Below, in pieces: positions 22,101 to 31,772 of a stretch of 64,000 nucleotides of DNA. Origin of the DNA: Plumapathes pennacea (taxonomy: Eukaryota > Cnidaria > Anthozoa > Antipatharia > Myriopathidae); contig OZ038466.1 of the NCBI GenBank assembly GCA_964036295.1, positions 18,595,097 through 18,659,096 on the forward strand, written 5' to 3'. Position 1 is the first letter of the stretch. The number at the start of each line of letters is the position of its first letter. A model generated the notes under the pieces. The model ran no database searches. It saw only the letters and a list, made by a program, of their open reading frames with translations, and was not told the origin of the DNA. The translations under genes and the position numbers were made by a program.

Positions 22101-25100
22101 TTGATAAGCGCACGTGTGGCCATCGCAGCCGAAATTGGCTCAGTTGCTACCGCGGCATTTCAATATCTTCCCATCAACTTTTCGTTGAAGTACAAACTGT
22201 ATTTCTCTTGTTATGCCTTCTCAGTTTTTTCCAACCTAATTCAGTTTGTTTCGTTTTGTGATGTTGTTGTTGTTGTTGTTTATTTGTTCGTTATATCTAG
22301 CCCCAAGCCCGCCACGAGAGCTGAGGGTCATAAACGTCACGACCACATCGATGCTTCTCAGTTGGAAAAGACCTCTTGAATTGAATGGAGTCCTTCGGAT
22401 GTATGTTGTCACCATTTCAAATGCACGTTCCATAAACATCACTCAACACTTGGAGCGAGCAACCATATTTTTTAACGTGACAAGCCTTCAACCCTTTACT
22501 CTGTACCACGTCAGGGTAAGTCTAATAATTTGATATTACGATATAACGCTTGGCGGTATATGACCAGGAAATCATTATGATTGGTTTTTGTTTGACTCCT
22601 GATTGGTCGAGAAGACGACCGTTTTTGCTTTAATTGGATACAGGGATTACTGTACAACTTACTTTGACGAATTAATTATCACGGATGGCTTTCGGTGGCC
22701 ATCGTTGAATTCCGTTGGTGGCTTTAGCGTTCATATTCCTGGTCGTTGTTTGTGGTGTCCACGTGTCAATAACAATGTAATCTCCGCTCAAGGTTGCTGG
22801 CTGGACAGTTATGCAGGGACAATACAGCGACGCTGTGTCAAAATTGACAGACGAGTCAAGTGAGTACAATAGAGTCCAAGTTTAATTACTAGTGGGAGCG
22901 AAAATACGTTTCTCGGAAATTGTGGGCAAGAGTATAGTTTTCGTAGTTTGTGCATAGCTTGTAAACATAAAGACTTGATCAAGAAACTCAAAACTATTTA
23001 AAGACTTTTTTATTATTCAAGAAAATGTTAGCTGAATGCAGTTCTATATAACATAAGTTGTGCACAAGATAAAGGGGGCCTGCACACGATGTGAAAATTT
23101 TACAATAACACGTCAGTTTCTCGCTTTGTGATTGGCTAACAACAGAAGTGACGTCAATAACGTATGTCCTGAATGTGAAGCAAAAAATAGAATCAAGTTT
23201 GACATCAGGCTAATGTGCGCTTACTATGTTCTGTTATGTGTTCTAGCCCCGTAACTAATTATATCGTTTGTACTATCTACTTTACTGTTTCATGATTTGC
23301 ATGTATGCATATATGAATCTATGTTCGCCATTTGGGAAAGTTCAGAAATTAAAAGTTTCCTTGTGGTATCCTAGTTTCCAAGAACGCCAGAATCAGGAAT
23401 TTTTAGACTCAAATTTGACCGTCTGGAATTATATGATATTTCCAATAAAATTAGCAATATATTTGAGACTTTTGTATCTGCTTCTATTAGCACCTGGTCC
23501 TCCCTATGACGTGTCTCAAGAGAAACTAGGTGACAAATATCACTTCACTTGGAAAACTCCGGAGCAGCCGAGAGGAGTCATACTGAAATACGAGGTAAGG
23601 CCCTCGGTCACAAACATCCGCACCAATATGTTGCTAAAAATGAATAGCTCTCCCTAGTCAGCCGTTCTTATACCGACCCTTTAAAGAGGCAGTGTCATGA
23701 GATGTGCATGCGCGCGTGTTTGGTCGAAGTTTGAAATCTAAGATTGCGTCCACAACGGGGGCGAGCGACCGAGCGGCAGATCGCCGCCAATGTGGACGCC
23801 ATCTTGGAATTTCAAACTTGAAAACATTGGGCGGGGATATAGGTCTTCACTGAGCTGCGTCTAAACACAGCTGCTAATTTCATTGATACACACAGGAATT
23901 TAATTCTATTCAGTTTTGTACTTAAACTTATATTATCTATAATATCCGCAGATTGACTTGAACGTCGTTGGCAAAGGGTCGAACAAGTCGTTCCATACGA
24001 AAGACAATTCCACCAGTTTTAAGGTTTATTTGAACGAGTTAAACGGAGACAAAAAGTATCACGTGATTATTACAGGCAGAACCATAAAAGGTCTTGGTGA
24101 ACCGAGCACAGGAAAACTAACAGTAGAAACGCCAGTGACAAGTAAGTGAAAAGTCCAGAACTCAGAAAACGACATCCTCAACACATTTAAAACAATATTC
24201 TTACCAGCCAGCGTGCACTACCATCGAAAACACGTACAGAATTAGCGATATTGCGATTTCTTACATTGCGAAAGCTAATCATCACTCTTTTATTTATTTT
24301 TCAGATCCTCCCATTCCTCAAAGCAATTTATCTCATAACGAGACGAAATCTGCTACGGTTGTTATTTACATCCCAAAGTTTTCTGACGAAAATGGAGAAA
24401 TATTGTAAGTTCATTCTGCAGGATTTAAAATATTGTAACATAAAACAAGAAAACAACTGCAAATGTTAATTATTTTAAGTGAAATATCACATGTTGGTGA
24501 ATAAACTTCTTGTTTGTTTTTCGCAAGAGGAGGATTTGCCCATGAATTGCACCGAACACCTCCAAAATGTGTTTGAAAGGGCAAAACCAACACCGAAAAT
24601 TGCCAAATGAAGAGATCTTGCTTTAAAGTGAGATCTTGAAAAGTCAGGGAGCCGTGTTAGTATTTTTGTTTGGCTCCCAACTCGTTTTGTAAAGTTCAGT
24701 CATTTTAGGTAACCTACAATTTTGTTCAAGGTCCTGGTCCATACATTTTTGTGATATCACATGTGAACCATTTCGATGTGATCGTAGAAAGTTTTACATT
24801 TTACATCAAGTTCTATTTTGTTTCAGATTTTACCGAATCATGGTCACTCGAATCCCAAACCAAGCAGCAAAAAAGTCCAGATACATACTGCCAAAGGAAA
24901 CAGTGTCATACGAGGACGCTCACAAAGCCGACGAAGCGGCAACCTATGTAGCATTCCAATTCAAGGGCTCTAATTATCAAAAGTACCAGAGATTCACAGT
25001 AGGCGACGAGAAGAGAAGTGACGCTAACCAAAGAGACAGGCGACAAGTCGGGGAGTACTACAATGGACCGCTGCATCCGCTGACCGAGTACTTGATTTAC

Positions 25101-26408
25101 GTGCGAGCTTTCACAAGCGAGGTAAACGACACAGACTCGAATTAGATTTGAGAAAGAAAAAGCAACTTCTATTTCCGTCAAAGACTACTACAGTGGAATT
25201 CGAACAATACGGATAGCCTCGGGATCAAACACAATGTCCGTGTTAACCGGGTTTCCGTAAGGCCGGGTTCTACTGTACATAAAGGATGTTAAAAGTTTGA
25301 CTGACATATCAGGGTTCCTTACTGACAATTACTTGTTGTGCATATTTGTTTTATATATTTTTTAATCATGGTTGCTTCATCTTTTTTGTTTTTGCAAATT
25401 ATTCGTTGTAATTTTTTTTTTCTGGGTTCACATTGAGGATTTTACATTCTTTTTCTCTCTCGTTGCAGATAACCTACAGCGACACTACATTCACTGGGTT
25501 TAAAACAGGTTTGTTCTTCTCTAGAAAGATCCTATAATTTACACGAAGTGACATGTAAAAAAGACATGTTCTATACCTTGTTTTGTACAAGCACAAAAAT
25601 CGTATGCGCAAATGCAGTTTGATGGGTTATTTTGTCATAATGTGCAGATTCCGGAAAAAACGTGCGAGTTCAAACCGCAGCTGGACGTCCTCCCCAGACC
25701 TGGCTCCCCATGTTCCTTTCCATCATCGCCATGTTCCTCATCTTGTCTTGTGTCATCATAGTTTTCTCGATCATCAAAAGGCGAAGGTACGTAAGATCTA
25801 CTTCGTGGCGCATTTGGTTGGGTCGTATCCATCTGTCATGCTGGGGCACAAAACGAAATAATGTCTTTTTTTTTTGGAGGGGGGGGGAGGGGAGGGAATT
25901 AATATCTACTCATCCCCTAGACCTCCTAGCAGTTATTGATAGTTTTCGACTGTTACAACTGGCATAAATAGTAATAAGCAGCCTTTAGTGAACGTTTATC
26001 CAACATGGCCGCCATGATGTCACAATAACAGATATGTGAGAAAGGAGTAGCTGGCTGATTTGTTGCTTCGGGAAAGGCACCACGTGATTAAATATGTATT
26101 TTTTAATTGTTGACGGAGAATAAGGATATAGGAAGAACCAATCTGGAATAAGAATAGCAAACAACTGTTTATGTGGAAATGTCCCTACTGAACCCATTTT
26201 CTGTTTTCATGTTTGCAGAGCGGACAAGAATGTGTCCGTCCGTGATCTCACAGGATTAGACGTGACGGAGATGCAGTCCTTGCGGGATAAAAAAGCGAAA
26301 AAGGAGCCTAATGGTGACGTTTCAGATGACTTGTCGGATGACTTTTCAGTTGAGGAAGCCGATGAAGCAGAGAAAAGTCTATCACCTGCAAAACTTAGCG
26401 TTGTCTGA
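7177..26408 (+). CDS. Discoidin x3 - Ig x10 - FN3 x4 transmembrane receptor, R2B-RPTP-like but without phosphatase domain
   Basis: Complete gene of 27 exons: 7177-7243, 8342-8655, 9381-9519, 9935-10245, 10610-10751, 11191-11471, 11671-11812, 12168-12527, 12978-13244, 14274-14618, 15028-15291, 15396-15662, 15953-16291, 16622-16885, 17604-17870, 18429-18710, 19411-19707, 21645-21926, 22301-22515, 22793-22859, 23491-23594, 23952-24141, 24305-24404, 24827-25121, 25469-25508, 25648-25786, 26219-26408. They total 5,970 nt (1,989 residues), and every junction is in phase. The start ATG has an in-frame stop upstream (TAA 7162-7164) and begins a signal peptide. By residue: discoidin 23-465, Ig 466-1449, FN3 1450-1880, membrane helix about 1895-1922, tail to 1989. 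The last FN3 has the R2B-type FTVGD and YYNGPL motifs and a furin-like RDRR site (1838-1841). The gene ends where an RPTP would continue into its phosphatase domains. Expected role: cell-surface adhesion or recognition. The preceding same-strand neighbour encodes an RPTP phosphatase end, so shared ancestry is likely. Confidence 0.9.
8306..8333. repeat. Poly-T tract just before receptor exon 2
   Basis: A run of 28 T directly upstream of the acceptor at 8340-8341. It serves as a polypyrimidine tract and is likely length-variable. Confidence 0.9.
8704..9325. repeat. GT/GAT-rich low-complexity tract in intron 2 of the receptor gene
   Basis: About 620 bp of irregular GGTGAT/GTGATG/TGGTGGTAG repeats. 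Long Val/Met-rich and His/Thr-rich frames on the two strands are by-products of this composition. The following exon begins at 9381 after a normal acceptor. Confidence 0.85.
9717..9868. repeat. Family C dispersed repeat, copy 1
   Basis: About 150 bp, including GCGGCGCTTCGCGA, TTTTTGTCTTTGGCCAAG and CTGTGATAAGGGTCTAT-type strings, shared in the same order and orientation with 21412-21564 in intron 17 of the same gene. Confidence 0.75.
13245..14273. other. Intron 9 of the receptor gene, nothing recognised
   Basis: About 1 kb without a recognisable coding exon, RNA gene or clean repeat. A GAGCTC/CTAGAG-rich patch lies near 13500-13545. The block around 13640-13930 has higher GC than its surroundings and may be an old repeat, but I see no termini. 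Confidence 0.4.
16968..17222. repeat. Intronic duplicated block, copy 1 (after Ig7 exon)
   Basis: About 255 bp, nearly identical to 17918-18172, at the equivalent place after the next Ig exon. Shared strings include CTAATAACTAATTGACATAT, GGACTGGACTGGCCCAG and GCCATACCGCCGGGGATATC. Confidence 0.85.
17381..17540. repeat. Tandem duplication of an 80-bp unit in intron 14
   Basis: Two adjacent copies of about 80 bp (CGAAGCAACACGAGTTACCC... and CGAAGCAAAACGAGTTACCC...), each running through AGGTTTGATTAGGGAAATA. They lie between the copy-1 duplicated block and the Ig8 exon. Confidence 0.85.
17918..18172. repeat. Intronic duplicated block, copy 2 (after Ig8 exon)
   Basis: Second copy of the block at 16968-17222. 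The flanking Ig7 and Ig8 exons are not close copies of each other, so this is a recent intron-level duplication or two insertions of one element, not duplication of a whole exon unit. Confidence 0.85.
18711..19410. other. Intron 16 of the receptor gene with a diverged repeat
   Basis: Around 18885-18990 there is a diverged match to 22990-23110 (TGTAACATAAGTTGCGCACAA / TATAACATAAGTTGTGCACAA, then GCACACGA.GTGAA). Both are intronic copies of an old repeat. The rest shows nothing. Confidence 0.5.
20850..21126 (-). pseudogene. Arg-rich STPR-like fragment, probable transposon (Helitron-type) relic
   Basis: On the minus strand a frame starting at 21126 runs through repeated Arg/Glu-rich units such as RLQKRRELARARRKRET and RQIRLEKRRQ before losing character. 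This R..RL..RR...RR..ET.EQR pattern resembles the STPR repeats seen at the N-terminus of some invertebrate Helitron and other transposon proteins. It lies antisense in intron 17 and has no helicase region nearby, so it reads as a fragment. The family name is inference from composition and periodicity. Confidence 0.45.
21245..21270. repeat. (CTGA)n microsatellite
   Basis: About six and a half copies of CTGA in intron 17 of the receptor gene. Confidence 0.9.
21356..21398. repeat. (GCTTC)n microsatellite
   Basis: About eight copies of the pentamer GCTTC, directly before the family C repeat at 21412. Confidence 0.9.
21412..21564. repeat. Family C dispersed repeat, copy 2
   Basis: Partner of 9717-9868. 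It ends about 80 bp before the FN3-1 exon. Confidence 0.75.
21645..25508 (+). other. Four FN3 domains of the receptor gene, the last RPTP-type
   Basis: FN3-1 is one exon (18). FN3-2 is split across exons 19 and 20; the second is a 67-nt exon at 22793-22859 ending QYSDAVSKLTDES. FN3-3 spans exons 21 and 22, and FN3-4 spans exons 23 to 25. FN3-4 carries the long insertion typical of the membrane-proximal FN3 of R2B receptor phosphatases: ATYVAFQF, RFTVGD, YYNGPLHP, YLIYVRAFTSE. An RDRR furin-like site lies at 25032-25043. Confidence 0.85.
23726..23826. repeat. Short inverted-repeat (hairpin) element in intron 21
   Basis: AAGTTTGAAATCTAAGATTG at the left is matched, inverted, by CCATCTTGGAATTTCAAACTT at the right, each followed inwards by a GCGTCCACA-type string around a CG-rich centre. 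Probably a small MITE. Confidence 0.65.
25648..26408 (+). other. Transmembrane helix and short cytoplasmic tail of the receptor gene
   Basis: Exon 26 encodes a membrane helix of about 24 residues (LPMFLSIIAMFLILSCVIIV) followed by a KRRR stop-transfer cluster. Exon 27 encodes about 63 residues of charged tail: basic at first, then acidic and Ser-rich (SDDLSDDF), ending KLSVV then TGA. There is no phosphatase, kinase, ITAM or ITIM motif. The terminal S-V-V fits a class I PDZ ligand pattern. Confidence 0.88.
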
Positions 26409-26467
26409 TAGTAAAGTGCGGTTTAAAAAGTTTTTAAGTATTCCTGTGACATATTCATGTTCTTGAG

Positions 26468-26473
26468 ATTAAA
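26468..26473 (+). terminator. Polyadenylation signal ATTAAA of the receptor gene
   Basis: The ATTAAA variant lies 60 bp after the TGA stop, with T-rich sequence downstream. It is a plausible 3' end for the receptor transcript. Confidence 0.45.
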
Positions 26474-26597
26474 AGGTGGACCTCCCCATAAATTCAAAAT
26501 TTATTTGTTCTTTCTATGATTTGTGGCTACCTACACTGAATGTAACAAGATAATAATTCCCGAGAGTAGATGCAGAGCATGAGACCTAGGCATTTCA

Positions 26598-26712
<115 letters not shown>

Positions 26713-27231
26713 CATTCAGGCTATGGAGAAACGTAGTGTTTCCTGGCTCACCACGAACATACAAACGCTCGATTTAACGCACTTTTAACAGCCGTTTGTG
26801 TGTTTTGCGAACATACTGATGTGTTTCCTTTTACTGTCGTCGAATCAAAGACAAGGCAAAGCAAACAGACGTAGCTTTTTGCAGACATAGTAGCCAAGTT
26901 TCAGTTGTGAATACCTGTTTTAAAGCGAGAGAAATTGAAACTGGAAGAAAACTGCTTGCTAGAAAAAATTGACTGAAGAGAGAGATAAGGAAGGATACGA
27001 ATCCGTGAAGCTCTACGCAGAAAGCCACGTCTAGGTTTGCCCTGTTTGAAAAGGCGCAACAGAATGTGAATAAGTATGGCAAATATCAAGCGAAATTTTA
27101 AATGGAGACAAAAAAAAAACAGTTTTCAAACATTTCTTTTTTATAACATCGTGAAGTCTTTTATTCGTACATTTTTTTTGAAACAGCTATGATGATGTAT
27201 AGAATCGGAAACTGAAACGACCACTGAGTTA

Positions 27232-27546
27232 TCATGATCTCTCACGCCATCTACAGTAGACAGCAGGAAGGACAGCATCAAAGTCAAAGTTTCCAGCTTC
27301 GTCGATACACGACGATTTCTTCTCTATTTCGTCTTTTGTGGCGTAAAGTTCTGAAAAAGATCGCCGTCTCTTTAAGGGCGGAACCCCAGGCGTTGTTGTT
27401 TCTGTTGTCACTGCTGCTGTTGTTGTTGTTGTCAGTGAACTTCTAATTAATGGCAGCGCCTTTCGCTGAGCATGTGTCGTGTAGTAAAGTTCCGTAGAGC
27501 TCATCTTGCTCCCACTATAGCTGCTCACTCCTCGTCTGTGAAACAC
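27232..27546 (-). CDS. Possible small single-exon gene of unknown function
   Basis: A 104-codon frame on the minus strand, ATG at 27546 (second ATG in frame at 27504), stop near 27232. Its composition looks protein-like rather than random: a Thr-rich stretch, a basic PPLKRRRSFSELY segment that could be a nuclear signal or basophilic-kinase site, and an acidic-aromatic GNFDFD segment near the C-terminus. No family is recognised. Supporting context: a minus-strand AATAAA at 27160-27165, about 70 bp past the stop, and a TATA-like string at 27848-27859, about 300 bp upstream. No membrane helix or signal peptide. It could instead be one exon of a longer gene. Confidence 0.4.
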   Translation of the reverse strand: MFHRRGVSSYSGSKMSSTELYYTTHAQRKALPLIRSSLTTTTTAAVTTETTTPGVPPLKRRRSFSELYATKDEIEKKSSCIDEAGNFDFDAVLPAVYCRWRERS

Positions 27547-27679
27547 CTGTCGTGAAACCAGACAAAAGCTCCAGTATTAGTCGACTTGGAAAGTCCGTTT
27601 GGCCAGGACCGGTGGAGCTACATAATTTGTCTCCCGCGAAGTTCTCTACTCTGCGCTCTGAAGATCTGGCATAATCGAC

Positions 27680-27681
<2 letters not shown>

Positions 27682-27717
<36 letters not shown>
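27682..27717. repeat. Poly-A tract
   Basis: Thirty-six A on the plus strand, followed by AAGAAAG-type sequence. It could be the tail of a retrocopy or a simple homopolymer. Confidence 0.9.
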
Positions 27718-27718
<1 letters not shown>

Positions 27719-27889
27719 ACAAGAAGAAAGAAAGAAAGAATAAGATGAAAAACTGTGACCAACGCACGAAAAGGCTGTCCCCGAGTTCCTCACGCGTTGG
27801 AGATTGTTTGGCGGACTGCAGTGGACGCAGGCCGGGGGAAACACCGAATTTTATAAATAGCTCAATCTGGCGGAACAGCAGACAGTGAC

Positions 27890-28841
27890 GCGAATGTCTA
27901 GCACCGAATTACAGAAACTATTTAGGTGGTAGAGCCATTTGGACTAGAACTTCAAATTATTTAAGCCGTACGTACCGCTGGTAATGCTGCTGCAGGATTG
28001 GTTGTTAGCAAGTGCACCAACTGAAGGTTTGTGTCACTGTGTGTGGCCGGAGGGCCCCTGATAATCTGGGAAAGTTGTTCGTGAAACTGTCCAGGTATAT
28101 TCATCTCCAGATCTGTGCAGAGCTACTCGCCAAAGTTTCGTTCACCACAACTGACGTACACACTTGGTGACGCCGGAGAGCGCGAGCACTCAATCTCGTA
28201 CCCAGACCCCCCGATGTCTCACGCGCATGCCCGACGACAACAGTTCCCGATCTGCCTTGGATCGATCGTTTCAAGAACTCATTTTGCTCTTATTCTGGTT
28301 ATGTGGGAACCATTGGCGAGGCTTCTAAGTTAATAAGAGAGCCAAAGCACTGGCAGAGATAATTGTATGTCAGCATTTTTTTGGCTACATTAATTTTGCT
28401 GCCCAGCTTATGTAATATGCCATTAGAATATTATACCAATTAAGCCCGGTGTGCATTCTTTTTCGTAGAAAACTGGAGCGAATGACCACAGCTACAATGG
28501 CAAGAACCGTAGAATAGTGCAGAACTGCAAAAATCGTTGTCAGGCATATTGTTAAATTCCCCGAATACAAGGTAGGTATCTTTTTGGTTTTGTTTATTTC
28601 CTAAGCTTGACTAGTAGCTTTCCGGCAGTCGCAATAGTTGTTTACATCGAAGAAACTGAACTGACCTGATATATTATATCATTATGCAATCTTATGTCTC
28701 AATCTGGACATAGTTTCACAGATGGTTTTTTCTGTGTAATGGGCCCGATTAACACCAACAAACTAGGAAAACTAAGAAAAATCGAAAAAAAACTCGCATT
28801 AGCTTAGTTTACTGTTTTATTTCATTTAGGGAAGTGGTTTA
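27890..28841. other. Intergenic, nothing recognised
   Basis: About 950 bp with no supported exon or repeat. It leads into the transposase pseudogene at 28842. Confidence 0.5.
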
Positions 28842-31557
28842 ATGCAACAAGTCGACGATCGTGTAATTGATCAGATACACAAGCTTGTAAGTGAAGGAGT
28901 GCGGTCCGTGAGCGAAATGGAGAGGCACGTGCAGCAGTATGTGAAGAACGATCTGTTTTCTGGGAAAACACCCCCGGACAGCATCAACAGGCGATTTTAC
29001 CCTACAAAGACGGACGTTCAGAACCATATGTATAAAGCCACAATTTCCCAAAGATTTTCCAAAATCGATCAGAAGGATGTTGAATGTACGGTGGAGAAAG
29101 GGGAGAGGGAGAATCCCGAGGACTCGTTCAACTTTCGTCCATGCACGGTACCAGACGATGACTTTAGTGGACACGTCGATAATCCTATCCCTTCCGACGA
29201 AGATGAGATTCAAATGGGCGAAGCGTTGGCGGAGACGTCACAGCAGTTACTGTTTGTGCATCAAACAAAATGGAAAAAATCTCTGCTGCTCAGGTAAGCT
29301 ATAAAAGAAGATTAAATTAAATTAGTGGAGTAAATACGTAGATATGTAAGTATAACAGTCCGTAACCAGGGCCCAGTTGCATAAAAAAAAGACAAACGCG
29401 CGGGACTCGGCGTAAACAATAATAGGAATAACACAGTCTGCCTCAGATTTGCCCTTTCTTCCATCTTGTTTCCCCGTACGTTGGGACGCTATGCTTCAAT
29501 TAAAGAATCATATTGTACAAAATGTAAGGAGAGAAGAGTCTGGTTGAAGCAAGGCGGGCACAGCGTGACAATCACTCAATTCGTCCTCACTTTCAGGTAC
29601 GGAAACGACCTTTGCCTGTTGGACGCAACGTACAGGACGTCTCGTTCCGCGCTGCCATTGTTCTTCGTCTGCGTAAAAAAAAAAAAATGTCAACTACACT
29701 GTCGTTGGGTCCTTCGTCGTTCAGTGCGAAACAAAAGTTGCAATCTCGGAAGCTTGTGCTATTCTGAAAGAGTGAACTCCACAATGGGCACCCGAGTACT
29801 TCATGGTCGACTTCAGCGAACCCGAGATCCAGGCACTAGAAAGCACATTTCCTAGTAAGTGCAATGCAACAACAACAACAACAACAACAACAGCAACACA
29901 TATCTGCAACCGAAAGCAAAGCAGCCTTTTCCGCAATTGGATTTGTAGTTGTCGCAATCATTTGGCATCGGGTCGGATATCAAGAGGTAATATTTCTTTC
30001 CGTAGATTCCACTATGTACCTGTGCGACTTTCATAGAGAATAGGCTTGGGTACGCTGGGTGAGTAAACAACAACGGTGTGCATATGCACAAACAGGAAGT
30101 GCTGTCAAGGTTAAGAAGAATCGCCTCCGCCACCACAAAGCAGCGCTACAAAGAAGCTCTGGAAAGTTTAATGAAAAGTCCAGTCTGGAAGAGCAGCCCA
30201 AAGCTCCAAGTGTGGTTTTCGAAGAAATGGCTCCCAGAGGTTAAGGTATACTGAAGTTCAATTATTGTTATTCATTCTCGTTAGTGATTACATGCACTAC
30301 AAAACAATGACATATTTTACGTAATCGTCGTGCAAGTCTAGAACATGGAACAGTAATTTCAATCTGTCAAGATCTTTGTGCTTCCTTCTCTCTATATCTG
30401 GGCTATAAGTTCCAAATAGGATATGTTCAGATCAATTTCTTCAAGCTGATATTTGTCTATTCCTTTCAATCTATTTTAGAGGTGGGTGTGGCTGTACAGG
30501 CAGGACCGTGTTAATGTGAATGTGAACACAAACAACGGAAGTGAACGCCAAAACAAGGCCTTTAAGTACGACTTCCTGTCCGCACAGCGAAACACGAACC
30601 TGAGCGGTGTCCTTACAATCCTCGTCAACCAGTTTCTACCACAGTCCTACAAAAAGTGAATGTAATCATCTGACCTACCGTAAACGCTATAATAACCCCC
30701 TAACCCCCCCCCCCCCTCCCCCCTGCGCGCGCTCGCTTAAAAGAGGGAGAGAGGGAGGGGGGCTTATTAGACAGTACCAGTGAAACTTGACCTTAAATTT
30801 CAATTTTTGTATCTCGGTCTCGGGTAAGTTAATTTAACAATGAATTGCAATGATCCTTATTTTCAGATATATGGAGTTGAACGCCCGATCCTCCAGTTCC
30901 GTACCGCCTGTACAACTGTGAGTTTCCCCTTTGGTTGAGAGACAGACCCAGACAATTTGTTAAGCACTGCATGACTCGTCATTACAGTGCTGTTGCAATC
31001 CCGGCCGAAAATGTAACAATGGTACAGGGCAGTCACTTTGTTGTCAAAAGTGAGACAGAATCAAGATCTTACACCGTTAAATTTGGCAGTGAAAGCGCCT
31101 TTCCCTCCTGCGAATGTCCCGACTGGAATAAACATCACTGGCCCTGTAAACACTTTCAAGCTTTGTTTTGCCACCAGCAGGACTGGGTTGGGATTCACTG
31201 CCAACGCACTTTAGGTCAAAGCCCCACTTCTCTCTAGACCCCAATGTTGTCACGACGTACGATAAGTGGACAGCAGAGCAAGTGGTTCTACCCACGTCAT
31301 CGTAGATGGACGCTGATCCATACGATTCAACACCATGTGACAAAAGCGTGCAGCAAAATGAGCAACAAAAGTTAAGAAAATCTGGAATTGCATGCAGAGA
31401 GGCACTGACACAGATCAAAGACCTGACCTATCTGTGCAGAAGCAATGACCTGATGAAAGAAACGGAGAGTAAATTGTTGCTGATCCTAAAGGATTTTCGA
31501 TCAAAGCTGACAGTTCTGGATAGTGGCCTGATCTTGGAGCAAGACGTCAGTGAATAA
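28842..31557 (+). pseudogene. Decayed CARF-like / MULE transposase / SWIM zinc-finger gene
   Basis: Plus-strand pieces in the right order for a cnidarian MULE-SWIM protein. Segment 28842-29294 encodes a CARF-like N-terminal region (VSEMERHVQQYV, INRRFYPTKTDVQNHM). After an intron, 29599 onward resembles the MULE transposase core (DLCLLDATYRTSRSALPLFF, then FMVDFSEPEIQALE). Further pieces at about 29992 and 30480-30657 give YLCDFHRE and NGSERQNKAFKYDFLS. Segment 30935-31237 holds a SWIM zinc finger (CECPDWNKHHWPCKH, 31109-31152), and 31306-31557 is a helical tail. It is broken: a frame slip at the A-run 29675-29687, TGA at 29773-29775, TAG at 30041-30043, a frame change near 30890, and TAG at 31303-31305. 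One intron (29295-29598) still has good splice sites, so decay is moderate. The family assignment rests on motif recall. Confidence 0.75.
30696..30718. repeat. C-rich homopolymer tract inside the transposase pseudogene
   Basis: An interrupted C run followed by a GCGCGC and GGGAGGG-type patch. It lies between two transposase fragments. Confidence 0.8.
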
Positions 31558-31772
31558 GGAAAGCAAGGCAAGCCAGTATCTAAAAGAGGTGTTGGTTATT
31601 ACGCACAGCTTCCAAGCAGATTAGGTGAAGAAAAAGAAAAATGAAAGCAAAGGAGTACATACCAAACAGTGACCGACATCTGTGCAGGCCCTAATGAGTC
31701 CAAGAGGCAAAGATCAGAGGCGGGGGACCAGAATCTACCGTTTAGGTCAGATATGGCGATAAGACAAAGCCA

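Noticed and set aside
27586..27888. Lys-rich plus-strand protein
   Set aside because: It depends on the poly-A tract at 27682-27717 and has no conserved features.
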